Assembly (NCBI RefSeq): GCF_001552595.1
Contig: NZ_BCRM01000037.1
Span: 1-55,245 of the forward strand
DNA: 55,245 nt
Source of the DNA: Rhodococcus erythropolis NBRC 15567
GTDB taxonomy: Bacteria; Actinomycetota; Actinomycetes; Mycobacteriales; Mycobacteriaceae
Reading direction: 5' to 3'
Part shown: positions 9,662-19,453 of the stretch, in pieces
Layout of the letters: every line of letters starts with the position of its first letter
How positions within the stretch are numbered: the stretch's first letter is position 1
Program-made: the position numbers and the translations under genes
Notes under the pieces: generated by a model
What the model was told of the DNA's origin: nothing
Seen by the model: only the letters and a program-made list of their open reading frames with translations
The model's database searches: none

Positions 9662-10524
9662 AGTCGACCGGGGAGGACGTCCGTCGTAACCCGGTACCGT
9701 CGCTGCTTCGGTCGCTCATGACCGAACATCTCGATCCGGGCTACGAAGCGACGGCATTCGAACGCCAACACGAGCACACGACGAACAGATCCTCGAAGAC
9801 GGGGCCGTGGCTGGCCCTCGGTGCACTGTTGATCGGGTTCATCGTCACGGTCTCTGCAGTTCAGGCCACCAAGCAGGTGACCGGCACCGAGGAGGTTCGA
9901 AGCGAGTTGGTCGCCAAGGTCCGTGACGCGGAGGATCGAATCGATTCGCTGGCCGCGTCCCGCGATTCACTCGGCGGCGACGTCGACGCCGCCCGTGGCT
10001 TGGCGCTCGAAGGCGATGCCAGAGGCAGCGCGGTCCTCGATCAATTGCGAGCGGTCGAATCCGGCGCAGGAGCCGAAGCTGTTCACGGGGAGGGGCTGGT
10101 GGTGACGTTGACGGACCCGGCCGGGCGCCCGAACCTCTCGGATGCGTCCCAGCGCAGCGTCGGCGGTAAGACAGTTGTCCTCGATCGCGATCTGCAGACC
10201 GTCGTCAACGCCCTGTGGGCTGGCGGAGCGGAGGCAATCGCCGTCGGCGGCGTGCGAATCGGGCCGACGGTGACCATCCGTCAGGCCGGCGGCGCGATGC
10301 TCGTCGACAACCAACCTGTCTTCTCGCCGTACCGCGTCGAGGCGATCGGCGACACGCGCGCGCTGCAGCGAGAGTTCGTCGTCAGCGACGCCTACGTGAG
10401 AATGTCGAGCGTCTCGCAACTGTACGGAGTCGGTTTCGCAGTGGCCGAGGACGACTCGTTGACACTGCCACCCGCGACGCCTCGTGCGGTCCGGGTGGCA
10501 ACAGAACCCACAGAACCCAAGTGA
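9658..10524 (+). CDS. DUF881 family membrane-anchored protein (first copy)
   Basis: The 288-residue protein has a cytosolic N-terminus of about 50 residues and one hydrophobic anchor (PWLALGALLIGFIVTVSAVQ). A heptad-like, coiled-coil-prone stretch (about residues 80-145) follows, then the DUF881 domain with its hallmark GEGLVVTLTDPAGRP and a later AIAVGGVRIGP. DUF881 proteins are anchored outside the membrane; their biochemical role is unknown, although they cluster with division and envelope genes in Gram-positive bacteria. The ATG overlaps the stop of the CDP-alcohol phosphatidyltransferase by four bases. It is probably one operon with the small basic protein and second DUF881 gene. Corresponds in order to Rv1823. 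Confidence 0.9.
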   Translation: MKSTGEDVRRNPVPSLLRSLMTEHLDPGYEATAFERQHEHTTNRSSKTGPWLALGALLIGFIVTVSAVQATKQVTGTEEVRSELVAKVRDAEDRIDSLAASRDSLGGDVDAARGLALEGDARGSAVLDQLRAVESGAGAEAVHGEGLVVTLTDPAGRPNLSDASQRSVGGKTVVLDRDLQTVVNALWAGGAEAIAVGGVRIGPTVTIRQAGGAMLVDNQPVFSPYRVEAIGDTRALQREFVVSDAYVRMSSVSQLYGVGFAVAEDDSLTLPPATPRAVRVATEPTEPK

Positions 10525-10537
10525 CAGAAGGAGTTCG

Positions 10538-10888
10538 ATGAAGGCCGGTTCCGCCCTGTACGGACTCGCAGCACTGGTCGTCGGCATCGTCTTGGGCGTC
10601 GTTTTCAGCCCGCAGGTGCCCGACGTCATCCAGCCCTATCTTCCGATCGCTGTCGTTGCGGCACTCGACGCCGTCTTCGGCGGGCTACGCGCGTATCTGG
10701 ACGAGATATTCGACGCAAAGGTGTTCGTGGTTTCCTTCGTCTTCAACGTGCTCGTCGCGTCGTTGATCGTCTGGCTCGGCGATCAGTTGGGTGTGGGTAC
10801 TCAACTCTCGACGGCAATCGTCGTCGTGTTGGGTATCCGGATCTTCGGCAACGCAGCGGCATTGCGACGACGACTGTTCGGAGCGTGA
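10538..10888 (+). CDS. Small basic protein (DUF1290)
   Basis: 116 residues with three to four hydrophobic helices, ending in a basic tail (ALRRRLFGA). The conserved DUF1290 core is visible: PYLPIAVVAALDAVFGG and RAYLDEIFDAKVFVVSF. These proteins are membrane-embedded and of unknown function; in Bacillus the homologue sits beside ftsA/ftsZ-linked genes. The ATG at 10538 has a near-perfect AGAAGGAG five bases upstream, so the in-frame GTG-type starts further left are not used. It lies 13 bases after the first DUF881 gene and 3 bases before the second, a tight conserved trio. Confidence 0.92.
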   Translation: MKAGSALYGLAALVVGIVLGVVFSPQVPDVIQPYLPIAVVAALDAVFGGLRAYLDEIFDAKVFVVSFVFNVLVASLIVWLGDQLGVGTQLSTAIVVVLGIRIFGNAAALRRRLFGA

Positions 10889-10891
10889 GCC

Positions 10892-11671
10892 ATGTCCGAC
10901 CACGCCACGACTGACCCCGAAGAACCGCCAGTGACGACTACGGGTGAAGGTCGTCACGAGTTGCGTTCGCCGTCGAAACATCGCACGAACGTCGTGTTCG
11001 CGATCCTCGCCGCCGTGCTTCTGGGTGTGCTCGGCGTCGCGATTGCCACACAGGTACGCAGCACCGTGGCCGGAGATTCACTCGACGCCGCGCGCCCTGC
11101 CGACCTCCTGGTGGTTCTCGACAACTTGAATCGGCGTGAAGCCGCGCTGAGGCAGGAAGTCGCGAATCTTCAGGAATCGCTTGCCACTTTGGAAGCCGGC
11201 GGCAACACCGGAGCAGCGCTCGACGAGGCGCGGGCGCGGCTGACCTCGCTCTCCATTCAGGTGGGGACCGCTCCTGCTACCGGACCGGGTGTGACGATGA
11301 CCCTGACGGATCCAGCAGGGGGCGTCGGCTCCGAAGTGATTCTCGATCTCATCCAGGAACTACGTGCTGCCGGGGCCGAAGCCATCTCGATCGCAGGTGC
11401 GAACGGCGAACCCATTCGTATCGGCGTGAACTCGTGGGTGAGTGGGCGCGGCGGCGAGATCGAATTGGACGGAACCCGGATCGAGCAGCCGTACACTGTG
11501 ACCGCGATCGGGGATCCACCGACGTTGGCAGCAGCGTTGAACATTCCCGGAGGCGTTTTCGACAACGTCGCACGCAACGGCGGAACTTCCTCAGTCGACC
11601 AATCGCAGCAGGTCACGATCTCCGTCTTGCGACAATTGAATCCGCGCCAATACGCTCAACCCGGAAATTGA
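10892..11671 (+). CDS. DUF881 family membrane-anchored protein (second copy)
   Basis: 259 residues. One membrane anchor (NVVFAILAAVLLGVLGVAIA, about residues 31-50) is followed by a predicted coiled coil (VVLDNLNRREAALRQEVANL, continuing to about residue 110). The DUF881 domain follows, with GPGVTMTLTDPAGGVGSEVI and AEAISIAGANGEPIRIG. It is a paralogue of the gene at 9658 but has diverged and is shorter. Tandem DUF881 genes flanking the small basic protein suggest a heteromeric membrane complex; this is inference from context. Corresponds in order to Rv1825. gcvH starts 44 bases downstream with its own ribosome binding site. Confidence 0.9.
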   Translation: MSDHATTDPEEPPVTTTGEGRHELRSPSKHRTNVVFAILAAVLLGVLGVAIATQVRSTVAGDSLDAARPADLLVVLDNLNRREAALRQEVANLQESLATLEAGGNTGAALDEARARLTSLSIQVGTAPATGPGVTMTLTDPAGGVGSEVILDLIQELRAAGAEAISIAGANGEPIRIGVNSWVSGRGGEIELDGTRIEQPYTVTAIGDPPTLAAALNIPGGVFDNVARNGGTSSVDQSQQVTISVLRQLNPRQYAQPGN

Positions 11672-11715
11672 TCTTTTGCGTCCGACTTTCGGACGGCCTG
11701 TGAAAGGAAGCCACT

Positions 11716-12120
11716 GTGAGTGAGCTCGATACACCTACCGATCTGCGCTACACCGCGGAGCACGAGTGGGTGAAGCGGACCGGCCCGACCTCAGTTCGAG
11801 TCGGTATCACCGACTTTGCTCAGTCGCAGCTCGGTGACGTCGTGTTCGTCCAGCTTCCCGCTGTCGACGAAGACGTGACCGCCGGTGAATCGCTCGGTGA
11901 GGTCGAGTCGACCAAGAGCGTCTCCGACATCTTTGCTCCGTTCACTGCGAAAGTTCTTGCAGCCAACGGTGAATTGGACGGACAGCCTGACCTCGTCAAC
12001 ACCGATCCGTACAACACGGGTTGGTTGGTCGAGCTCGAGGTCGCCGACGAGGCCACACTCGACGCCGCACTCGCGGCAACGCTGGACGCGGAGGCATACA
12101 AGGGACTCACGTCCGAGTAG
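11716..12120 (+). CDS. gcvH: Glycine cleavage system H protein
   Basis: Lipoyl carrier of the glycine cleavage system; it shuttles the aminomethyl group from P protein (GcvP) to T protein. The 134 residues match the usual length of 125-135. The lipoylation lysine is Lys67 in GEVESTKSVSD. The N-terminal HEWVK and the GITDFAQSQLGDVVFV core are typical. The GTG at 11716 is preceded by GAAAGGAAG. gcvP is in the same window, but 3.3 kb downstream and separately regulated; no gcvT is present. Position after the DUF881 cluster and before garA follows the mycobacterial order (Rv1826). Confidence 0.96.
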   Translation: MSELDTPTDLRYTAEHEWVKRTGPTSVRVGITDFAQSQLGDVVFVQLPAVDEDVTAGESLGEVESTKSVSDIFAPFTAKVLAANGELDGQPDLVNTDPYNTGWLVELEVADEATLDAALAATLDAEAYKGLTSE

Positions 12121-12331
12121 AAAACCTGCGCGTGGACCGGCCAACTCGTGTTGTGTCGCGGCCTGTCTCGCTGCACGCGGCGGTCTGCGCAGGGTACGGT
12201 CGTTAGGTACGCATGTGCCGAGTCGGGGCGCAGGGCCGTATCGAACGTGACTGTGAAAGATGCTCGTGAAGAAAGTGCACTGCGTAGTCCAGTGATTCAT
12301 GATCTGGATGATTGACCCAGGAGGAGAAACA

Positions 12332-12826
12332 GTGAGCGAGAACGGTAACGACGCGGGCTATGGGGAGTCGCCGGCGGAGACCACTTCGGTTTTCCGTGCG
12401 GACTTCCTCAATGAGCTCGACAACACCTCCTCTGCAGCACCGGCCGCCGAGCAGCCGGTTTCGGGCGTGGAAGGCCTTCCCGCCGGAGCCGCCCTTCTGG
12501 TGGTCAAGCGGGGACCGAATGCAGGATCCCGCTTTTTGCTCGATCAGCCGACGACGTCGGCAGGTCGGCACCCGGACAGCGACATCTTCCTCGACGACGT
12601 GACCGTCAGCCGTCGTCACGCCGAGTTCCGTCAGGAAGATGCAGATTTCCACGTCGTCGACGTCGGAAGCCTCAACGGCACCTACGTCAACCGTGAGCCT
12701 GTCGATTCGGCAGTTCTCGCGAACGGTGACGAGGTTCAGATCGGCAAGTTCCGTCTGGTGTTCCTCACCGGCCCTCGTGCCGGCGGTTCGCAGGTCGGCG
12801 AGTCGTCAGCAGGTGCGGGTAGCTAA
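12332..12826 (+). CDS. garA: FHA-domain metabolic regulator GarA (OdhI homologue)
   Basis: The 164-residue cytosolic FHA protein inhibits 2-oxoglutarate dehydrogenase and affects glutamate metabolism when its N-terminus is unphosphorylated. The Ser/Thr kinase target motif is intact: ETTSVFRADFL with Thr17 and Thr18, matching the PknG and PknB sites of mycobacterial GarA. The FHA domain (about residues 60-140) shows GRHPDSD, SRRHAEF and the GSLNGTYVN loop that bind phosphothreonine, including its own N-terminus in the closed form. The GTG start at 12332 follows a strong AGGAGGAGA; the frame remains open further upstream without an equivalent site. The TAA overlaps the ATG of the following ftsR by one base. 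Confidence 0.95.
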   Translation: MSENGNDAGYGESPAETTSVFRADFLNELDNTSSAAPAAEQPVSGVEGLPAGAALLVVKRGPNAGSRFLLDQPTTSAGRHPDSDIFLDDVTVSRRHAEFRQEDADFHVVDVGSLNGTYVNREPVDSAVLANGDEVQIGKFRLVFLTGPRAGGSQVGESSAGAGS

Positions 12827-13563
12827 TGACGGCAGTGCGGCAGCAGAGCCAGCCCGGAATGTCGATTGGTTCCGTGCTGGATCGGTTGCGTCCAGATTTT
12901 CCCGACGTGACGATTTCGAAGATCCGTTTCCTCGAGTCCGAGGGCTTGATCAGCCCACAACGGACACCGTCGGGATACCGCAGATTCTCTGTCGAGGACT
13001 GCGAGCGTCTTCGCTTCGTGCTGACCGCTCAACGCGATCAGTACCTGCCGCTCAAAGTGATCAAAGAACAACTCGAAGCGATCGACAGCGGCGCAGCGAC
13101 GGTGAGTGCAGAAGTTCCTGCGCCTCGTCGTGCTCGCGTCCTGTCGATCGCTACGGGCGATGTCTCACCCGAGGCTTTCCGGGTCGATCGCGAAGTTCGA
13201 GTCGGTCGTCAGGACCTTCTCGCTCGCGCCGACATCGACGATCGGTTTCTGACCGATCTGATCCGCACCGGTTTGGTCGTTCCCGGCGCAGCGGGCTTCT
13301 TCGACGAGGACGCCGTGACGCTGGCGCGCACCGCGAAGGCGATGTCCGAGTACGGCTTGGAGGTTCGTCATCTGCGGGCGTTCAAGTTGGCTGCTGATCG
13401 TGAAGCAGGACTCGTGACCCAGATCGCCGGACCGGTTGCCAAGGGTCGTGACGCCGGAGCACGTGATCGTGCCGAGGAAATGGTCCGGGAACTGGCTGCG
13501 CTGTCGCTGACTTTGCACACATGTCTGGTCAAGTCGGCGGTTCGGGGAAGTCTCGATCGCTGA
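12826..13563 (+). CDS. ftsR: MerR-family transcriptional regulator FtsR
   Basis: The 245-residue DNA-binding protein has an N-terminal MerR winged helix (about residues 14-85): SIGSVLDRLRPDFPD, SKIRFLESEGLISPQ, then the wing TPSGYRRFS. The longer C-terminal portion has no recognisable ligand domain. It is the Rv1828/FtsR orthologue by position after garA and by sequence; in Corynebacterium glutamicum FtsR activates ftsZ expression. Start and garA stop overlap (TAATG at 12824), so translation is coupled. Cysteines for metal sensing are not evident in the DNA-binding half, consistent with a non-metal MerR subgroup. Confidence 0.92.
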   Translation: MTAVRQQSQPGMSIGSVLDRLRPDFPDVTISKIRFLESEGLISPQRTPSGYRRFSVEDCERLRFVLTAQRDQYLPLKVIKEQLEAIDSGAATVSAEVPAPRRARVLSIATGDVSPEAFRVDREVRVGRQDLLARADIDDRFLTDLIRTGLVVPGAAGFFDEDAVTLARTAKAMSEYGLEVRHLRAFKLAADREAGLVTQIAGPVAKGRDAGARDRAEEMVRELAALSLTLHTCLVKSAVRGSLDR

Positions 13564-13656
13564 GTTCCTCGATCAGCGGGGCACACTCGAATAGAATTTC
13601 AGTACGACCGCATCGGAGTCGGTCGGCTGGATCACGTCAGGTTGGAGGCAAGCTCG

Positions 13657-14130
13657 ATGGGCGAAATGCGTGTGATCGGAGTTCGTGTCGAGCAGCCTCA
13701 GAATCAGCCGGTCCTGTTGCTGCGAGAGTCCGACGGCGATCGGTACCTGCCGATCTGGATCGGGCAAACCGAAGCTACCGCGATTGTTCTCGAACAACAG
13801 GGAGTCGAGCCGGCGCGGCCGCTGACTCATGACCTGATCAAGATCTTGATCGAATCATTCGGTCGGAGCCTCAAGGAAGTGCGGATCGTGGACCTGCAAG
13901 AGGGCACTTTCTACGCGGATCTCGTCTTCGACGAGCAGACCACCGTCTCGGCACGTCCGTCGGACTCGATTGCATTGGCCCTGCGCATCGGCGTTCCGAT
14001 CTTCGCGTCGGAGGCTGTTCTCGCCGAGGCCGGTCTGGTCATTCCCGACGAGCGCGAAGACGAGGTCGAGAAGTTCAAGGAATTCCTTGACACCATCTCG
14101 CCGGACGACTTCAAGGCCACTGACGGTTAG
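13657..14130 (+). CDS. DUF151 / bifunctional nuclease-family protein
   Basis: The 157-residue protein of the DUF151 family resembles the plant bifunctional nuclease and Rv1829. Family motifs visible are the N-terminal MGEMRVIGVRVE, RYLPIWIGQTEATAI, the RPLTHDL segment and the late RPSDSIALALRIG. The ATG at 13657 is chosen because GGAGG lies 9 bases upstream; an earlier in-frame start at 13642 would use the same bases as coding sequence. The mechanism is unresolved in bacteria: nuclease activity is reported for some relatives, but no classical catalytic motif is visible here. It sits between ftsR and a second MerR gene, 93 bases after ftsR. Confidence 0.92.
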   Translation: MGEMRVIGVRVEQPQNQPVLLLRESDGDRYLPIWIGQTEATAIVLEQQGVEPARPLTHDLIKILIESFGRSLKEVRIVDLQEGTFYADLVFDEQTTVSARPSDSIALALRIGVPIFASEAVLAEAGLVIPDEREDEVEKFKEFLDTISPDDFKATDG

Positions 14131-14160
14131 TCCTGTTTGCCCGTAATCAGGCTTTAGTCT

Positions 14161-14182
14161 TCAACTCTCAAGTAGAGGTTGA
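14161..14182. promoter_or_regulatory. Candidate MerR-type operator upstream of the second MerR gene
   Basis: Imperfect inverted repeat TCAACTCT-caagt-AGAGGTTGA with matching outer arms TCAAC/GTTGA. It resembles MerR-family operators and lies in the 272-base gap before the MerR regulator at 14403. Function is inference; no promoter elements were assigned with confidence. Confidence 0.35.
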
Positions 14183-14402
14183 GTCTCGGTCGGCGTGTTG
14201 CGTTGACCGAGCACCCTCGTGGTCTTACCGTTGCGTGCGGTGGAGATCTTCTCGCCTTGTCGATCGAGGCGTACTCTGGGTAAGTCCACTCATGGAATTA
14301 CCTGCCTTGGATTCACATCTGAAAGTTCGGTCGGCACGGGATTCTCGTGACTGCTGATAGCACAGGTTGGTTACATGATGGCGAAGCGAGAGGGAGACGG
14401 CA

Positions 14403-15020
14403 GTGGAAGAACAGTCGAATGAGCGCGGAACGGGCATAGCCGATAGTGCCGAGCCGACTGCAGAAATGTCTTCCGAAGAGCTGCAGCCAGGCCTGTTCCC
14501 GGACGATTCCATCCCCGACGACCTCGTCGGATATCGAGTACCCAGTGCGTGCCAGATCGCCGGGATCACGTACCGCCAACTCGACTACTGGGCACGGACG
14601 TCGTTGGTTGTTCCGTCGATCCGTGGCGCTGCCGGATCCGGTAGCCAACGTCTGTACTCCTTCAAGGACATCCTCGTTCTGAAGATCGTGAAGCGTCTGC
14701 TCGACACCGGCATCTCACTGCAGAACATCCGCGTTGCCGTCGATCACCTCCGTAAGCGTGGCGTCCGCGATCTTGCCAACATCACCCTGTTCTCCGACGG
14801 CACCACCGTGTACGAATGCACGTCTCCCGAAGAGGTCGTCGACCTCCTCCAGGGTGGGCAGGGTGTATTCGGCATCGCAGTCAGTGGAGCGATGCGTGAA
14901 CTCACCGGAACGATCGCCGACTTCCCAGCCGAGCGGGCTGACGGCGGCGAAAGTGATCCCAACCCGGAAGACGAGTTGGCTTCGCGACGCAAGAATCGCG
15001 CCAGCCGCAAAACCGGATAA
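14403..15020 (+). CDS. MerR-family transcriptional regulator (Rv1830-like)
   Basis: 205 residues. A MerR-type helix-turn-helix occupies about residues 42-115 (YRVPSACQIAGITYRQLDYW, then the wing SGSQRLYSFKDI). A C-terminal region follows with a leucine-rich dimer helix (VKRLLDTGISLQNIRVAVDH) and a compact domain to residue 190. The tail is charged and disordered. Position directly before gcvP corresponds to Rv1830. The GTG at 14403 follows GAGAGGGAGA at 8-10 bases. The N-terminal 40 residues are acidic and low complexity. Regulated genes are unknown; the operator-like repeat at 14161 suggests autoregulation. It has no known cofactor residues. Confidence 0.88.
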   Translation: MEEQSNERGTGIADSAEPTAEMSSEELQPGLFPDDSIPDDLVGYRVPSACQIAGITYRQLDYWARTSLVVPSIRGAAGSGSQRLYSFKDILVLKIVKRLLDTGISLQNIRVAVDHLRKRGVRDLANITLFSDGTTVYECTSPEEVVDLLQGGQGVFGIAVSGAMRELTGTIADFPAERADGGESDPNPEDELASRRKNRASRKTG

Positions 15021-15096
15021 CGCACGTCACATCTCTTTGGAGGATGCCACGGTGCAGGTAGGCGTTTCGGTCAACTAGACTGGGCCTGCGTCGCCG

Positions 15097-15368
15097 GCGT
15101 ACGGGAGAGCCTCGGATACCGATTCACCGAACTTGTCTTTGTTTCAGTCTTTGTCTCAAAGGTCAGTCGTGAGCGGGATCAGGGCGCCGAAGGAGCAATA
15201 CCTCCCCGTCAATCTCTCAGGCACCAAGGACCGTACGGGCTCCGACGCCTCTGGAAAGCGGTGGGACAACCCACCCGCCGACGGGGAAAGGCTGTGGCTT
15301 CCGTCTATCGGCGGATCACTACCGAATCTCTCAGGCGCTCGGGAATCGAGCATGCGACAGAGGGGGAG
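15097..15368 (+). ncRNA. Tandem glycine riboswitch in the gcvP leader
   Basis: Two glycine aptamers in series fill most of the 403-base gap before gcvP. Aptamer 1 (about 15097-15240) is closed by CGTACGG (15099) and CCGTACG (15231). It contains GGGAGAG, the core GCGCCGAAGGAGCAA (15184) and AATCTCTCAGGC (15210). Aptamer 2 (about 15244-15368) is closed by CCTCTG (15247) and CAGAGG (15358), with the core GCCGACGGGGAAAG and a second AATCTCTCAGGC. This is the classic cooperative architecture that turns on glycine-degrading genes at high glycine. Aptamer 1 has a long variable arm of about 70 bases (15110-15183). A possible -10 TAGACT lies at 15076. Only gcvP follows directly. Confidence 0.93.
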
Positions 15369-15423
15369 GAACGCACCGCAGTTCGGTGTGTGTCCTGATC
15401 CTCCGATCTGTCTGGGAGTTGTC

Positions 15424-18282
<2,859 letters not shown>

Positions 18283-18291
18283 GGCGTGTGC

Positions 18292-18346
18292 CCGCCGGAG
18301 ATCATCACCTCTCGCGTACGAGTTCGAGAACGGTGATCTCCGGCGG
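18292..18346. terminator. Hairpin between gcvP and the convergent phosphoesterase gene
   Basis: Inverted repeat with 13-base arms CCGCCGGAGATCA (18292) and TGATCTCCGGCGG (18334), loop about 29 bases. It begins 10 bases after the gcvP stop and runs into the last codons of the convergent metallophosphoesterase gene. It could act as a bidirectional terminator, but it has no T-run. Confidence 0.5.
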
Positions 18347-19453
18347 TGCGCCGACGCGTACCGGCGGGCCCCAAGCCCCGGCGCCACGCGTCGTGTACAG
18401 CACTGTGTTTCCGACCTTGTCCAAGCCTTGCACCGAAGGCTGCTGCAGCGGAACGAGATACCTCAGCGGCCACATCTGACCGCCGTGAGTGTGCCCGGAC
18501 AGCTGCAGATCGATACCCATCTCGGACGCCTCGATCGCCTGACGCGGTTCGTGCGCGAGAAGCAAGGCGAAAGTATTCGGATCGCGACCTGCGAGCGCGG
18601 CAGTAAGGTTCGGCTCGTACGGGGCCGGCGACGTGTAGTCGTGGATGCCCACGATGTCGATGGTGTCGCCGTCATGCTGGATCGAGGCGCGACTGTTGCG
18701 AAGTGTGGTGATCCCCAATGTTTCCCACACGTCGAGCCATTTGCCACCGTCGTCCGCGTAGAACTCGTGGTTTCCGCTGACTCCGAAGATTCCGTCCGGC
18801 GCCTGAAGATCGGCGAGCGGAGCAAGATCGGGAGCAACTTTTGCGACGGTGCCGTCCACGAGATCGCCGCCGATCGCGATCAGATCGACATTCTGCGCGT
18901 TGACGATTTCGACCACCTTGCGGGTGAAGTCGACCCCGCGGGCCGGTCCCACGTGCAGGTCGGTGATCAAGGCGATCCGGTATCCGTTGAAGCCCTCGGG
19001 CAGGCGAGCGAGCGGCACGCGGACGCGTGAAATCTTGGGGCCCGACGCCTCGTAGACGCCGTAGCCAGCGGTGCCGATCGCCGCGAGAGTGACTGCTGCT
19101 GTAGCCAACTGCAACGTACGACGCTTGGCCGGGTCGACTTCGGTCGTGGTATCCGTGCGGCGTGCACGTAGTCGACTGATCCCGGCAAACAGGCCGATCA
19201 CGAGCAGTCCGGGAATCAGGTACAGCCACGAAGCCAGCCAGACCCATCCGAGAAATCCGATCGGTCGCGCCCAGGACGTCGGAAAGATTTCGCCGCTGCC
19301 GACCCCGATGAGCGTCGAGACCGCCAAGACGACAAGCGCAGTGTCGGCAAGACGAGCCCATCGCCTCGGGATGCCGGTGGCGCGAACGAGTCGGCGGTGC
19401 AGGAACCAGGTCAGAAGGGCGAGAAGGACTGCAAAAACCGCGACGCGCCCCAT
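18305..19453 (-). CDS. Membrane-anchored calcineurin-like metallophosphoesterase
   Basis: 382 residues. Four hydrophobic segments occupy about residues 1-90 and another hydrophobic helix near 115-130 (LQLATAAVTLAAIGTAGYG) leads into an externally placed phosphoesterase domain. All dimetal motifs are present in order: ITDLHVGP, GGDLVDG, SGNHEFY, LLLAHEP and SGHTHGGQ. The family hydrolyses phosphomonoesters or diesters; the substrate here is unknown, although YkuE-type relatives act in the cell envelope. The ATG at 19453 overlaps the stop of the upstream VWA gene (TGATG), so the two are coupled. The 3' end carries one arm of a terminator-like hairpin. Confidence 0.9.
   Translation of the reverse strand: MGRVAVFAVLLALLTWFLHRRLVRATGIPRRWARLADTALVVLAVSTLIGVGSGEIFPTSWARPIGFLGWVWLASWLYLIPGLLVIGLFAGISRLRARRTDTTTEVDPAKRRTLQLATAAVTLAAIGTAGYGVYEASGPKISRVRVPLARLPEGFNGYRIALITDLHVGPARGVDFTRKVVEIVNAQNVDLIAIGGDLVDGTVAKVAPDLAPLADLQAPDGIFGVSGNHEFYADDGGKWLDVWETLGITTLRNSRASIQHDGDTIDIVGIHDYTSPAPYEPNLTAALAGRDPNTFALLLAHEPRQAIEASEMGIDLQLSGHTHGGQMWPLRYLVPLQQPSVQGLDKVGNTVLYTTRGAGAWGPPVRVGAPPEITVLELVRER

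Noticed and set aside
15133..15423. Extension of gcvP upstream by 97 codons
   Set aside because: These bases form the two glycine aptamers; GTG at 15424 gives the standard N-terminus and length.
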